This document shows, piece after piece, positions 34,201 through 45,412 of a DNA stretch of 64,000 bases (within the stretch, counting starts at the first letter, position 1; each line of letters begins with the position of its first letter). Under the pieces are notes generated by a model. It was not told where the DNA came from, ran no database searches, and was given only the letters and a program-made list of their open reading frames with translations. The stretch is taken from assembly GCA_001247695.2 (NCBI GenBank), contig LGRX02035299.1, positions 1-64,000 of the forward strand, written 5' to 3'. This stretch comes from Cymbomonas tetramitiformis (Eukaryota > Chlorophyta > Pyramimonadophyceae > Pyramimonadales > Pyramimonadaceae). The position numbers and the translations under genes are program-made.

Positions 34201-37200
34201 GGGACGAGAAAATGATGGCGAAGCCGGAGAAGAAGCGCCTTGGGCGCACGACCTTCTACTATTGGGACATCAAGGACCTACTAAGGAGGATGTACGCGCA
34301 CCCGGAGTTGGCGGCAGACATGCTCGCGCATGCAAAGCACGTTCCTACCGAAGACGAGATGCACTACATGTGGGGTGTGTAAATCGCCCGTCCCGTCGAA
34401 AGATTCCAGTGCATATGTACCCTTAGCGTACTCGAACCCCGCGTACATAGCGGGTGCACTAGTTCATACACCTCGTACGTGCGTACCCGGCGTGTACCCC
34501 CAGTCTGTACCCAATCAACCATGATATCACACGGCTTGCTTGGTTGCAGATTCGCCGGCGTGGAAGAGACGGCGGGAGAAATACCCCAACTTCTTTAAGG
34601 ACTCCCGGAACGTCGTGCTCTTGGGCTGCGCGGATGGGGCAACCGTATGGAAGGACCTCCGCGGCGTTTTCCCCGTTACATTTCAATACCTCAACTTGCA
34701 CCCCGCCATCCGGGGGAAGTTCGTGAATATGGAGTTGTGGGGGATTTGCAACGGAACGAAACCAAAAAGCACGCAGCCGATATACGAGCTCTTCGTGGAC
34801 CAACTTCTAGAGCTTTGGGAAGGTGTGCCATGTTACGATGTGCTCGAGAAGAAATCGTTCAACCTCCGATGCATGCTTTTCAAGATGCTTTTCGACATTA
34901 AGGGTTTGATGGATGGCGCATGCCGCATGGATGTGGGGGCGTATTTCGCCTGCCTCAAATGCATGCATAAGGCCTGGTTCTCCGACGTCTTCAACGGCAT
35001 GCGGTACACGTTCCGTACGGAATCGGATCCCGGTGAGTGCCACGGCCCATTCTTATGATTGAGTAGAGGCCCGTGCACGTGCACCCGCTTTGTACCTCTT
35101 GTAGGTGCGCGTGTATTCGCGAGTACGTACTCATTCGTGCTGGCCAAGTGCGCATGCACCCGGCGTGTACCGAACCTTTGTTACACTAAACTCACGCGAT
35201 GTGCACAGAGCCGGTAAGTTATCCTTTACGCACGGACGAGGATATTCGCTACCACGCCAAAAAGCACGCGAAGTTGTCGGACAGTGGTTTCTTTACGAAG
35301 ACGCATATCCAAAGTTTCATGTCGGCGTGTGGGGTGAAGCTTCCGGCCGAATTCTCGCGATTGCCCTATTGGGACGAATCCATGGACTATCTTATCGACC
35401 TCATGCACCTCATCAAGAACCTAGGCGAGCATGTTTGCGACTCTCTGATGGGTGCCGATTTCGACGACAAAGTCCGCCAATGGGCGAAGCAAGAAGGCAT
35501 CAAGGCTAACTGGTGGGCCACAGGTATGCATGCATCTATGCGTACAGAGCTGCACGGGTACCTTCCTGGGGCTCATGTACCGGACGTGCACCCGCGTGTT
35601 GCGTACATGTGCACCCATATTTGGTACATCCACGGTGCATATGTACGGCGGCTGGGATTCGTTGGGTACATATGTACCCGGGAAAGACGCAGGGACGTGA
35701 AACAAAAGATGCCGGAAATCCCTTCTTATGGTCACCTTGTGCGCCGGAGACCCTGCCAAAATTTCCATAATCACATACGAAAATTCATGTTGACTCTGTC
35801 TTGTCATTGTTCCGACATTGCTAGTATGGTCCTGTCAACGGGTACATGGCCGGTACAATCATGTGCACCTAGGGCATGTGTACCGGGCGTGCACCCGGGC
35901 AAGGTATACTGCGGGTACACGCGCACCCGACATGTTTCGCACGAGCAAAGCAGTGATGTGATGAAGGGGGGGAAGGGGGGGTCGCTTGCAGGCGAAAAGG
36001 GCAAATACACCATGCGAGATTCTCCTTGGCAGATTCCCGACGTCAAAACCAATTCTTATCGCTCATTGGATGCCGCTGGCTTTTGGGCTAGAGATGGCGA
36101 ATTTCCACGAGCTTGGGGAAGTGGCCAATGGAAATTGTTGAAGCTTGCTATGGATGGAAGGGCGAAGAAGCTGAAAGCGCACGAGTACTTGGTAATGTTC
36201 GTCTCCGGCATGTTTGCAACTCTCGCGGCTTGGCCACGCGATGACAATTCCTTTAATCCACTCGCCAAGATTGTTGGAGACCTCACCACCATCATAAGGG
36301 AGTTGACTTCGCACAAGGTCATCCCGAAGGTGCGATAAAATATGCTCCTCCATCCCACATGACACCTGCAACTGCAAGCACGTAGGGTACATTTACGAGG
36401 TACACGCCTGGTACAGACGCCCCCGGTGCGTACCCGGCGCGGTGCATGCCGGGTACCTATGTAACAGAATAACGGTGCGTATGTACTTGCTTTGTACCCG
36501 GTACATTGAATGTCCCGGTACGCTAGCACCCACCTTGCACGGGGCGTGTGTCGATACAGGACAAGGCGTCATTGGACAAGTATGTACAAGAATGGTTCGA
36601 GAACATGGAGAGCACTCGGGGAATGTGTTCACCACATTGGTGGGTACTTAACACGCACTTGCTTTCGCACACGGTCGATCAGATGTTTGACCTCGGGCCG
36701 GTTCGCGAGTATTGGATGTACGTGTTCGAGTCGTATAATGGGAAGATCGGGAGATGGGTGAAGAACAACGCGTTTCCAATACAGAGCATCATGAACGGCA
36801 TCGGCAGACAGGACATGATACGGTTCGTGCGTGGACTCCTCATGGCATTACGCCAAGAGGTGCCAATGCCGTTCCACACGAAGGTCATCACCGTGGACCC
36901 GGTTGGCGTCAACAACGTGGGGAAAAACCACAATCTCACCGACCTCGAGCAACAGCAGCTGACCAAGTGGATGAGGAACAATATCCAGCACTACATAAAT
37001 CTCGAGGAACTCGTGGAGAACTACAACCACCTCATCTCCAAGTAAGTCGCATGTGGAGCATTGCGGGTGCACGTGTACCCACCATGCACCATAGACCAGT
37101 ACGTGTGCACCCGGTCGCAACCGTTTCCAGTGCTGGCCCGGTACACATGCACCTAGCCTGCATCCGTAATGAAGTGCACGCGCGGTACATACGTCCTCGG

Positions 37201-38125
37201 CATTTCCGTAGTGCTTAGGCGCCATGTGTTGTTTTCAGACGGCGCACCTTCAGGTCAAAGGCACCGGGTACCGCCAAGTACAAGATGCACATCGACCTGG
37301 ACCCCACCCCATGGTTGGGAAGACAATACACAGAGTATGAGCGCGCTCTACTCGAAGGTTGCCCTCCTCGATGCCGCAAGTTCAATCGAGTGCAAGTGGG
37401 TACGATGAAGTTCCGGACCGCATCCATGGACAAAAAGTTCAAGACAGTGCAATGTTACTTCCGATCCTTTTACGTCGAGAGGGTGAGGACGAAAGGTCGC
37501 GAGCAAACAAAGGAACAAACAGACCGGTGAGTACACAATCATGTACCGCCAGTACCCGTACACCCTCGGTACATACACACCTAACATGGGAACGTGCGGG
37601 TACATGTGCACCCGTCATGGCTTTATGCTGGGTACACGCTGGGTACACATGTACCAGTGTACAGTAGTGTGCAGGCCGAACATGCATGCACGAGCCGAGC
37701 GGTGCGAGACTGATTTGATATCGATGTGATGGTACATACGTGCTTGATGTCGGGAGGGGGGATGCTTATATTCCAGGTTCGGCCGGGTGGATGACATCTA
37801 TCGAGTGGAGCTTGGAGGAAGACCGTACGTGCTTGTCAAGGTTTCGTGGCTCAAGAAGCCAACTAAAGCTTTAACGGCCGCTTTGCGTGCGAGGCATTCC
37901 ATCATAGGAGCGGATAGTGTTTCAAACTGCTTCTACGTATTGGACCCAGAGAATCCGGCCACTGAATTCGATCGAAAAGAACCTTTTATGCTTGCCGAGG
38001 AGATTGCTTCTCAAGTGGTGATTCGAAAGCATCCTTGCATGGAAACCTCGGTGGTCTTGGATCCGCTAGCCGACTTCTTTGAGCAGATTGTCCGAGATGA
38101 GAATCCCAGTGACGATGAGGCATGA
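31284..38125 (+). CDS. tnp2-type transposase of the CACTA/EnSpm-type element
   Basis: Exons: 31284-31709, 32456-32703 (second tandem copy), 32929-33719, 33906-34374, 34550-35032, 35209-35523, 35992-36329, 36560-37041, 37239-37526 and 37777-38125. All junctions are GT-AG and phase-matched. The last eight give about 1,170 residues. Order: a transposase-associated CPCLRC...HKRIYGYG motif; a tnp2 core (CVNGCCRFDG, CPKCGADRWD, then SRNVVLLGCADGATVW, NLHPAIRGKF and ELFVDQLLELWEGV); a DUF4218-like part (HTVDQMFDLGPVREYWMYVF); and a DUF4216-like end (FGRVDDIYRVELGG ... EPFMLAEEIASQVV). tnp2 proteins cut and rejoin CACTA termini in the nucleus. The stop is TGA. Catalytic acids were not assigned. Exons before 32929 are less certain. 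Confidence 0.85.
31710..32860 (+). repeat. Tandem ~497-bp exon-plus-intron duplication
   Basis: Unit 1 is 31710-32207 (498 bp), unit 2 is 32208-32703 (496 bp), and a partial third unit follows to about 32860. Each full unit holds an intron segment with GTAC motifs and an exon coding a CxCxxC zinc-binding stretch (IPCKCLKCDGKE). The units differ mainly in C-tract length just before the splice donor and by one Asp/Gly change. Confidence 0.9.
35596..35856 (+). repeat. Intron-borne repeat, copy B
   Basis: The partner of 30968-31243, lying in the intron between transposase exons 35209-35523 and 35992-36329. GTAC motifs form its left and right edges; the middle is unique to this repeat family. Confidence 0.85.
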
Positions 38126-38189
38126 TAGATAAACATAGGTAAATGTAATTGTATATAATGATCGTTTTTGTTATGGTGAATTGTTAAAT

Positions 38190-38779
38190 TCACACATGGT
38201 ACATTGTCGGTACACGTGCACGCCATATATAACGCGCGTGGAGTTACTATGTACCCACGTCGTACTAAGGGGGTGCGTTCACATGTACCCAACATGCACT
38301 AGTCTGCCATTTGGTACATGACCGGTACATGTGTACGGGGTACCATGTACTCAGCATGTACTCAGCATGTACCGCATGGTACACGTTGAGTGCATGTGTA
38401 CGCAAACCATGTACCCGGCATGTATCTACATGTACCCGCCCGGTACATGCTGGGTGCATGTGTACTCACTCGAGTGCGTACACATGCACCCCGCATGCAC
38501 CGTTCTGGAAGTGTGTGCCCGTCGACGGGGTACGTGTAGGTACACGTAGGTACACGCCAGTCCTGTTTTCCGGATGTCCATTTCTGAAGGAATAACTCAT
38601 TTGTTTACATCGAAACTTGTCAAGGATGTCTTAGTCACTCATGGCCTTGACATATATGTGGAAATATTGCACTTTTTTACAACTCGGATTTTCACTGAGT
38701 TTTGGGCCCCAAGTTGGGAGTGGGTAGGTACATATGTACCTTGCCAAAGTACATGCCGGGTACATGCCGGGTACAGGCG
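38190..38779. repeat. Right subterminal array of GTAC-centred palindromic motifs
   Basis: The same motif family as at the left end and in the introns (GGTACATGACCGGTACATG, GTACATATGTACC and others). It starts just after the transposase stop codon and stops ~10 bp before the terminal repeat. Confidence 0.8.
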
Positions 38780-38795
38780 TCCTAAATTTGTAGGG
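38780..38795 (-). repeat. Right terminal inverted repeat of the CACTA-type element
   Basis: Reading inward on the minus strand it is CCCTACAAATTTAGGA, with one mismatch to the left end. It is followed outside by AGG. Confidence 0.8.
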
Positions 38796-38798
38796 AGG

Positions 38799-39283
38799 AA
38801 GAATATAATGCTAATCTACGGCTACTATTTTTTAACGGTAATCGCAAACTGAGGAGACTGTAGACGACATTTCCTTTTTATCACATTTGTCCTGCACTCG
38901 ATTATTTTCCCCAATCGTCCGCAGGCACGATCGCATCGATCTTCGATCGTACGCCCCACCCCCGATTATATTCCTCATTCGTCTGTAGGCACGACCCTAT
39001 CGTCTGTAGGCACGGTCTAGATCTCATGTCCGTCTGTAGATTCGATCGTCATCCGGTATTCGATTCACGGATTTCTCGTTAACACAATGCTGTGCCTCCG
39101 GGCACAACTCCCCCCCCTAAGAGGTGGTTATCTCCCGACCGACCTACTTCTTATTTCATCAGCCAGTTCTTGGGTTTTCTGGTTCCCGCCAGTTCTGAGG
39201 TATGCTGGCTCCTGTTATTCTCCTGCTAACGGTCAGTGCGTATGGGCCCCAAGGTCCCGCCACAAGGGGTGTTGGTACAAAAC
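38799..39283. other. No gene seen
   Basis: Flank of the CACTA-type element. CGTCTGTAGGCACG and CGATTATATTCC words recur near 38890-39030. No coding evidence. Confidence 0.5.
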
Positions 39284-39600
39284 CTAGTGGTACACTATGT
39301 AGAGTGTATAGTGTATCAGTTCCACTATATAGTGAAATTATTGGTACACTATGTAGAGTGTATAGTGTATCAGTTCCACTATATAGTGAAATTGGTACAC
39401 TATATAGTGGAACTGGTACACTCTATAGTGTACCAATTTAACTGGCACACTATATAACGTCACTACAGTGTACCAATTTCAATATATAGTGGAACTGGTA
39501 CACTATATAGTGGAATTGACCACTATATAGTGTACCAGTTCCACTATATAGTGGAACTGCTACACTATATAGTGTACCAATTTCACTACATAGTGGAACT
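39284..39600. repeat. Array of CACTATATAGTG palindromes
   Basis: CACTATATAGTG (a perfect 12-bp palindrome) and variants such as CACTATGTAGAGTG are repeated about a dozen times, separated by GGTAC/GGAAC and AATT spacers. One 62-bp unit is directly duplicated (about 39284-39400). Single copies occur near 39867 and 40003. The array could fold into multiple hairpins. Confidence 0.85.
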
Positions 39601-40120
39601 ACTACATTCTTGTCTATTACCCTTTGCTAAATTGGCTCATTCGCTTAAAGAGCTGCTAGGGGCTTCCTCGAAGGTCCTTTGAAAATTTGGGGACCCATGT
39701 TGTCAAGTTCTCGAGCTGTTCTTTCTGCAGTGTCTTGTCAAATTTTTGATCCGAGGTCATCTTGACCCTCTAAATATCGGATTAAAGTAGCCTGGTATCA
39801 GTCAATTTGATATACTGCTTGAGTAACAAACCATCGAGAATCCCACCCTCCCGATGTAATGGAAATGGTACACTATATAGCGGAACTATAATTTTGCGAG
39901 CGGTCGTTAAAAAATTAAGTGACATACAGTACATTATTGGCAAGATCCCGATAACCCGATGACATCCTCGTGTTAGGCACGCCACTATATGAAAAATCTC
40001 GTGCCACTATATAGTGTACCAGTCCCACTAGGTTTTAGACAAAAATCACCCGGTTATATCATGTCACCCCGCCACAAGGACGCTATCCCAAGGAACCTTC
40101 CACTACGACACCTCCGGAAT

Positions 40121-41025
40121 CTAAGGCAGGGCTTCATCTTCATCTTCGTCTTCAGGTCTTCTACGATGATGCGTGACATGCATTTGTACATGATGCTGAA
40201 TCCTGCTTCGGCGCTTGCTGTCCGAATTGCAACGCGTGAAACAGGTGATGAAGTAGTGGTCCGGGAATTGGGTACACCGTTCGGGAGTCCCGCACGCCTT
40301 CTTGATCCGGGTGCGGCCCGACCTGCGCCGTCTCGGGGTGTTCTCTAGTAGTGGCCCACCTGTAGGCACACGGGGTTTCTGCGACGCACTGCAAAATGGG
40401 GGATTTGCGGGGGAGAGCTGATCCAAATGCACGTGGGTTTTCGATAGCGTTCCCCGTACTTACAGTAAGTGCAAATGAGTGGTTCCGGCAATCCGGCCAC
40501 CACTGGGCGCATACGAAGGGCGTTAGGGAAGCGACCCTCTGGATTCTCCAAGAACCAATGCTCCGGCTTGAAGTATTCGATAACGTCCAGCGTTCGCTGT
40601 ACGCATTCATCGGCTGACTGTAAGTATGGTGCCCCCCCCCCACCCCTAGTCCTTGCCTGGCTGTACACGGGGGGCTCGCTCAGATTACGTCAAAGTACCC
40701 CGGGCGGGGGTATTGACGGTAGTCCCAATCCTCAATAGTGGTGGCGTGCGTTGCTCTCCACAGGGGTCGCGCGATCCACGGTCACCACATAAGAACTGGG
40801 GAAGCGTTTGCTAAACTGCCTCTCTACTGATCCGGTGCCGCTGAACAACACCAGTATCCTCACCGGGCGTCCGCTGCCCCAGTCTGCTTCCGTGACCCGC
40901 GCCATCTCCCCGTCATCTAACACGCACAGATGCTCCCACGGCAAGCACGACTGCCCCGGAATGAGCGACTCCGGAACCGCCGTTGATGCTTTCGACGGGG
41001 TTTCCACGTCGTAGAATTGAATCAC
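40121..41025 (-). pseudogene. Decayed cytosine-C5 DNA methyltransferase
   Basis: Reading on minus, the SAM-binding motif RILVLFSGTGSVERQFSKRF and VVTVDRA come first. After a frame change come DWDYRQYPRPGYFDVI, a TGA where family members have Trp, and then ASPPC, the Pro-Cys catalytic loop. After another frame change come YSQARTRGG, ADECVQRTLDVIEYF, WFLENPEG and the family block CTYCKYGERYRKPT. A C-terminal piece lies in yet another frame. Such SGTGSVG-type methylases occur in phages, large DNA viruses, algae and some retrotransposons. Several frameshifts and a stop argue for a dead copy, though introns or assembly errors could explain some of them. Confidence 0.7.
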
Positions 41026-41747
41026 AACCTAGTTATAAACAAAAGACTTCAATACGCCGATTGTGTTGCACCTTTTTTACAACATCGCCTATGGGTGCAA
41101 CACGACAATAGATATATGTTATATCTACACTATAACATATACACTTCATATTCGTATGCGAACGGGTATTACAACAGAGTTGCAAAAAGAAAACGGTGAG
41201 GACTGGATGGGGAAGGGGGCAAACTCATCCTTACCTGATTCCAAAAATACCACTGTGCTTGCTGAAATGCACCTCCCCACCCAGTACGAGTATCGTTGTC
41301 TTGGGGGGGCTTGTTGAATATATCAGGCAGATATATACAATACGAACGTGAGCAATCAGAACGAACGGATAGAATAGATAGCGGAACACGAAAGTAATAT
41401 GCTAGCTGTCAAACGGAAACTGTATGACCTATGGCGGATGACAGTCATAAACCCTAAACCCCGAGATGTGGCTTCGCGTCTGCCGCACGGTGCCATATCC
41501 AGCACACCACCTAGGGTGGTGACTGGCAGATGCAGTCGGAGGTCGAAACGAAACAAACACCAGTGCACGGTGGAAGAATGCATGTGGTGAGGCCTGTCCA
41601 TTCTGGCAGGGCTGTCCCGATCTAGCAGTGCGGTGCAGGGTACTAGACGATACAACAAACGAGAGAAAGTCCGGCCCGGAGGCCCCTCTACACATCTAGT
41701 CGATCTGAAATATAATAACTAGGCAGACACGGCCACTGCTGTGGCAC

Positions 41748-42729
41748 TCAGTCACTAGGGGTGCTGCCGGGCACACGGGTGCCGGCACGGAGCAGGGTGA
41801 GGTAACCGTCGGCTAGGACGATCTTTTCAGCCGCGGACGTTGGAGTTGAAGTAGATGACAAATCTGAAATTGACGGTGAAGGTAAAGTAGGCGGGGGCTC
41901 TGGACGGACTGGAACGACTCGTGCAGCACCACCGACCGTCAGGATGGTCGTGTCGAACGAGGTCTGTGTCACACCACCGACACCGAAGGCGGTGGCCGGT
42001 GTCGCGGTGACACAGAAACAGAGGATCGTAGCGGTGAGTAGCAGTGGCAATGCCATGCGGTGGAACTGCAGAGGCAAAGCACCACCGAAGCACGGCGGCG
42101 GCGGTGGTGGCACCACCGGCTCCTCGGTCACAGGCTCGGCCTCGTACTCATAGACGGTGGAGTCAGTGTCAGAGTCGGAGGCCAGAATAGCGGAATTGTC
42201 GTTGACGCCGAAGTTGAAGATCTCGACGTGCTGAAGGCGCAGTTCAGGATCTCGTGGAGCTACGGAATCCTCGCTGACGATATCCGCAAACAGACGTGTG
42301 ACGGGGATATCGAAGGCGGGGCAGAGCTCGCCGGAGCCCTCCCACTCAGTGTCCATAGGAGGCTCCGCAGGCCAGGATTCCGGGAGTCCGGCGTCGGGAT
42401 CCTTGACGCTGAAAGCCGCAAACGTTGTCGGTGGCTTCGCAGCACCACCGACGCTGAAGCCACCAAGGTGTACCCCGGCGGGCTGGCAGAAAGCGGCGCA
42501 GTCGTCGATAGCGTCGGACACGTGCGTGTCGTGCACGCCGAAGAATGCTCGCGGAGATCTCGTCGCAAATCTCGGGGCGGTCGTCGGCGAGAACGCACAA
42601 GGCGTCGAACTTCTCGGTATCGTCGTTGTCGAAGTTCAGGGCGAGGAAATCCGCCTCGTAGTCAGTCGGCGAGAAAGCACGCGCTGATGTCGGAAGGGGA
42701 CCCAGACGCACCCGAGGACCGCGGGGCAC
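41748..42729 (-). pseudogene. Uncharacterised ORF with membrane segment, frameshifted
   Basis: Two minus-strand frames read as one protein. The upstream frame includes DYEADFLALNFDNDDTEKFD and ALCVLADDRPEICDEIS. Near 42545 it continues in another frame as FFGVHDTHVSDAIDD, then an acidic region (SDSDTDSTVYEYEAEPVTEE), a poly-Pro stretch and a hydrophobic helix (LPLLLTATILCFCVTA). The tail is Pro/Ser/Thr-rich. No family is recognised. A Gag-like or membrane-anchored protein is possible. A single indel or a programmed shift would join the frames. Confidence 0.45.
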
Positions 42730-42839
42730 AGACCTAGAACCGAGGCTTTAGAACCCATTGTCACAAGTGCGTGCTTGCTGATCCCCAGACAATGTAGATA
42801 AGTGCCACATGGCCTAGAGAGGACGTAGGCGTGCATCAA

Positions 42840-44477
42840 AAAGGGGGGAGAGTTGTACTAGGGTGTATCGCGAGTCAGTACGAGAGACAGACGTCGGTGT
42901 CAGAGTGACGAGTGACAGCACTGATGTCAGCTCCCAGTATGACCGAGAGGTATGACGAGGGTGACTGACAGAATGTGACAATTGAATATCTGCACCCACA
43001 GCAGAACAGGTCTGAGAGAATTGGTGGGAAACCATCCAGAAATGGTGGGAAACCTTCATGACTCAAACAGCCGAACAGAACTGGAGGGAAACCATGAGAG
43101 CCACAGTTCTTGCCACATCAGCACATTTATGATTATTCAGAGGAGAGATCTAGGATTACTCAGAAGACAGATCAGAGTTGATTGGCAACTGCAGTCCGAG
43201 GGCTGTATGACAAGACAAATATCGAGACTGCATAAGAAGTGACTGACCATGTGACTTTCGAATCCGCGGTGAGCCGAGGGAATTCGAGTCGACAAGTTGC
43301 TACTATCAGAGCTGAGCAAGCTCGCACATCAATTTTTGAATTAGTTACAAGTGGCACCCAGCCTCTGGTTGCTACGTAGTAACTCCGACACTAAGTTTTA
43401 ACCGATATATCCGATATATAACCTTGGGGTTCTTAGTAATCTCAACCGGTGCTAATAGAGCATTCCTGTAAGCTTGCTTACACCGGTGTGATCCTGCCTT
43501 AGGACTCATACCCCGAACACAGCCTCTGAGGAATGCGACCTCCCTAGACTTTGCGATCACTTGAGATGTGTGGCGGCAGGGAGATTGGAACAAAACCTAC
43601 ATTCATTACTACAGGTGCTTGGCACTTCGCACAACCGAGTGGTTGAGGCCCGGACCCCGGATAGCAGATGGCCATCCCTTCCCGTTACTGGGTTGACCCG
43701 AGTTGGATTCGGAGCTTGGGTGGAGTCTCTTTGCGCAACCCGAATTTGAAATTTAAGTTGCAGAAGGACCTTTCTGCGGTTTCGACCGGATCCGACTGCT
43801 GGCTTGATTTATTTGACCAAGCTGCGCCTGCCTCTAGAGCTCGGCGGCTTTCCCTTTCCCAACATGGTGCCACTGCTCACTTGGTAGACATCCCCGCGTC
43901 GCCTTGTTTTCGGCTTCCACACACTCAGGCAGTTGTTGCCTTGGCTTTGCTAGTGGGCGCCCCGATGCCTAGTATTCTAGCTAGTGTGCATACATGTGTA
44001 TGTGGTGCTTCCATTGACCCCTTTGGCTACCAACAACACCAACAACAACAATAATAAAACACTACGTTCTTTGCTAGGGCAAAGTCCTCAAAGTGCAAGT
44101 AGTCCCTCAGAGAGGCACGCAAGCGGTGCGCAGCTACTCCGGCAAACGACACAGCGCTGTCTCGAAAGCGGAGACACGCCCGCTCATCAGCAGAGCAGGA
44201 TGATCGTCATGGTATAACTAGTGCGGGTCGCTATGCCACGGCATCGATCCAGAAGCATGGCTACCATTACCTTGTAACTTGCGTGGATGGGCTATCACGG
44301 CACATCATGCCGTTCGTAATGTGTTGGCATCGATGCTGAAGCAAGTGCTAAGTATTCGATCCAGCCTTTGTTATCGTGGCGGATCGCAATCATCATGGGT
44401 ATTCGCCTGAGTGGAAGCCTACCATCACGGTGCTCGACCAAGATGACGAGGCAGATATATCGTGATCGACCTGCGCC
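42840..44477. other. No gene seen
   Basis: There are GT/GA-rich words such as GGTGGGAAACC duplicated near 43020-43090, and a (CAACAA)n short tract near 44030-44055. No open frame with protein-like character. Confidence 0.5.
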
Positions 44478-44806
44478 TTGTATTCCCTTGTTGTGCCTCC
44501 TATGCGAACCGCTGGGCTGCTCGGGAGCTGCTGCGGGCTGCGGCAGTACATGAGCGAGCCAAGAGGGCATTTGTACGGGCCAATCTGGCCCCACACTCTC
44601 GTGCCTTTTGCGATGGAGTCTTTTGGAGGTTCGGGGAAATCGGCGGGGACCTTCTTCGACAGTTGTGTAGAGCGCAGGCAAGACCGATTGTTTCAGGAGG
44701 AGGAGGATGCAACATGGAGCACGCGGATCGTTTCAACCTATTGGTTGCAGCGGATGATGGTTGCCCTAGACGGCTCGTAGGGCTACGGGTTTCCTTGCAG
44801 GCCTAG
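44478..44806 (+). pseudogene. Non-LTR retrotransposon (LINE-type) relic
   Basis: The frame ending at 44780 contains LVPFAMESFGGSGKSAG, then FFDSCVERRQD and a ...LQRMMVAL end. This layout (P-F/V-x-E-T/S-x-G, then a helix, then QR-S/M) is common at the extreme C-terminus of LINE reverse-transcriptase polyproteins in algae and protists. Only about 100 residues survive, with no RT motifs upstream in frame. Confidence 0.5.
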
Positions 44807-45412
44807 TCATGATTATCAGTATGGGTGCATCAGAAATTTGCATGATGTTGGTTTAGGTGACCGTTTCGGCGTTTGGATGGATTTGTTTGTTTGCTGTTGA
44901 GTGTGACATTTTAATTGTTAGATGAGGAACTTACAATAACGTTTCATCCAACTGAAAGTTGGCCAGAGAATCAATTATTCCACCACCTCAACGGGAGTGA
45001 GTAGTGACAACACCCGATAAGTCGATTTACGCTATTTTTTTGACGTAGACCACGCCATCCAAACAATTTATAACCTTGATGCATGTGCACCATGCGTTTA
45101 CTACTACGAGTGCCCCAAATCCCATTTTTGGGCGAAAAATTGTCTTGGTCTAACTGCTTTACGCTAATGATCTATCTATCTACAGTAGTCTATACATCTA
45201 TTGCTCTATCATCTATCGGTCTATCTATCGATTCATCTTTCGGGAAATCTATTGATCGATCTTTCTACCCAACATTCTATTCCAATTCCCTTTGCTGTTT
45301 TCACAGCTTACTACAGTGTTTTCATAGGCAGCATGCAATCCCGCAATAAAAAACCCAAACATATATGCAGCCTCAGACCATCATGACTGTTTTGTCAGTC
45401 TTGCTCCAAATT
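44807..45412. other. No gene seen
   Basis: AT-rich, with a (TCTA)n-like tract around 45170-45265. It lies beyond the 3' end of the minus-strand gene that stops at 45413. Confidence 0.5.

Larger units (their letters stand above)
25208..38795 (+). mobile_element. CACTA/EnSpm-type DNA transposon, 13.6 kb, CCCTA termini
   Basis: The left end CCCTACAAATTTTGGA (25208-25223) and the right end, read inward on the other strand, CCCTACAAATTTAGGA form a terminal inverted repeat matching at 15 of 16 positions. Directly outside, AGG occurs on both sides (25205-25207 and 38796-38798), the 3-bp target duplication expected for this superfamily. Inside are two divergent spliced genes. One is a tnp2-type transposase on plus; the other, on minus, is in the place of a TnpA-like protein. 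Both ends and most introns are filled with GTAC-centred motifs. Canonical ends are CACTA; here the second base is C. The transposase gene looks intact, so the copy may be autonomous and recent. Confidence 0.85.

Noticed and set aside
39284..39600. CACTATATAGTG repeats as terminal repeats of the CACTA-type element
   Set aside because: The element's own ends (CCCTACAAATTT with AGG duplication) lie at 25208 and 38795, and no CACTATATAGTG match exists at the left side.
43560..43760. tRNA gene suggested by CCGAGTGGTTGAGG
   Set aside because: Only a D-arm-like word is present; no T arm, anticodon arm or acceptor pairing follows at the right spacing.
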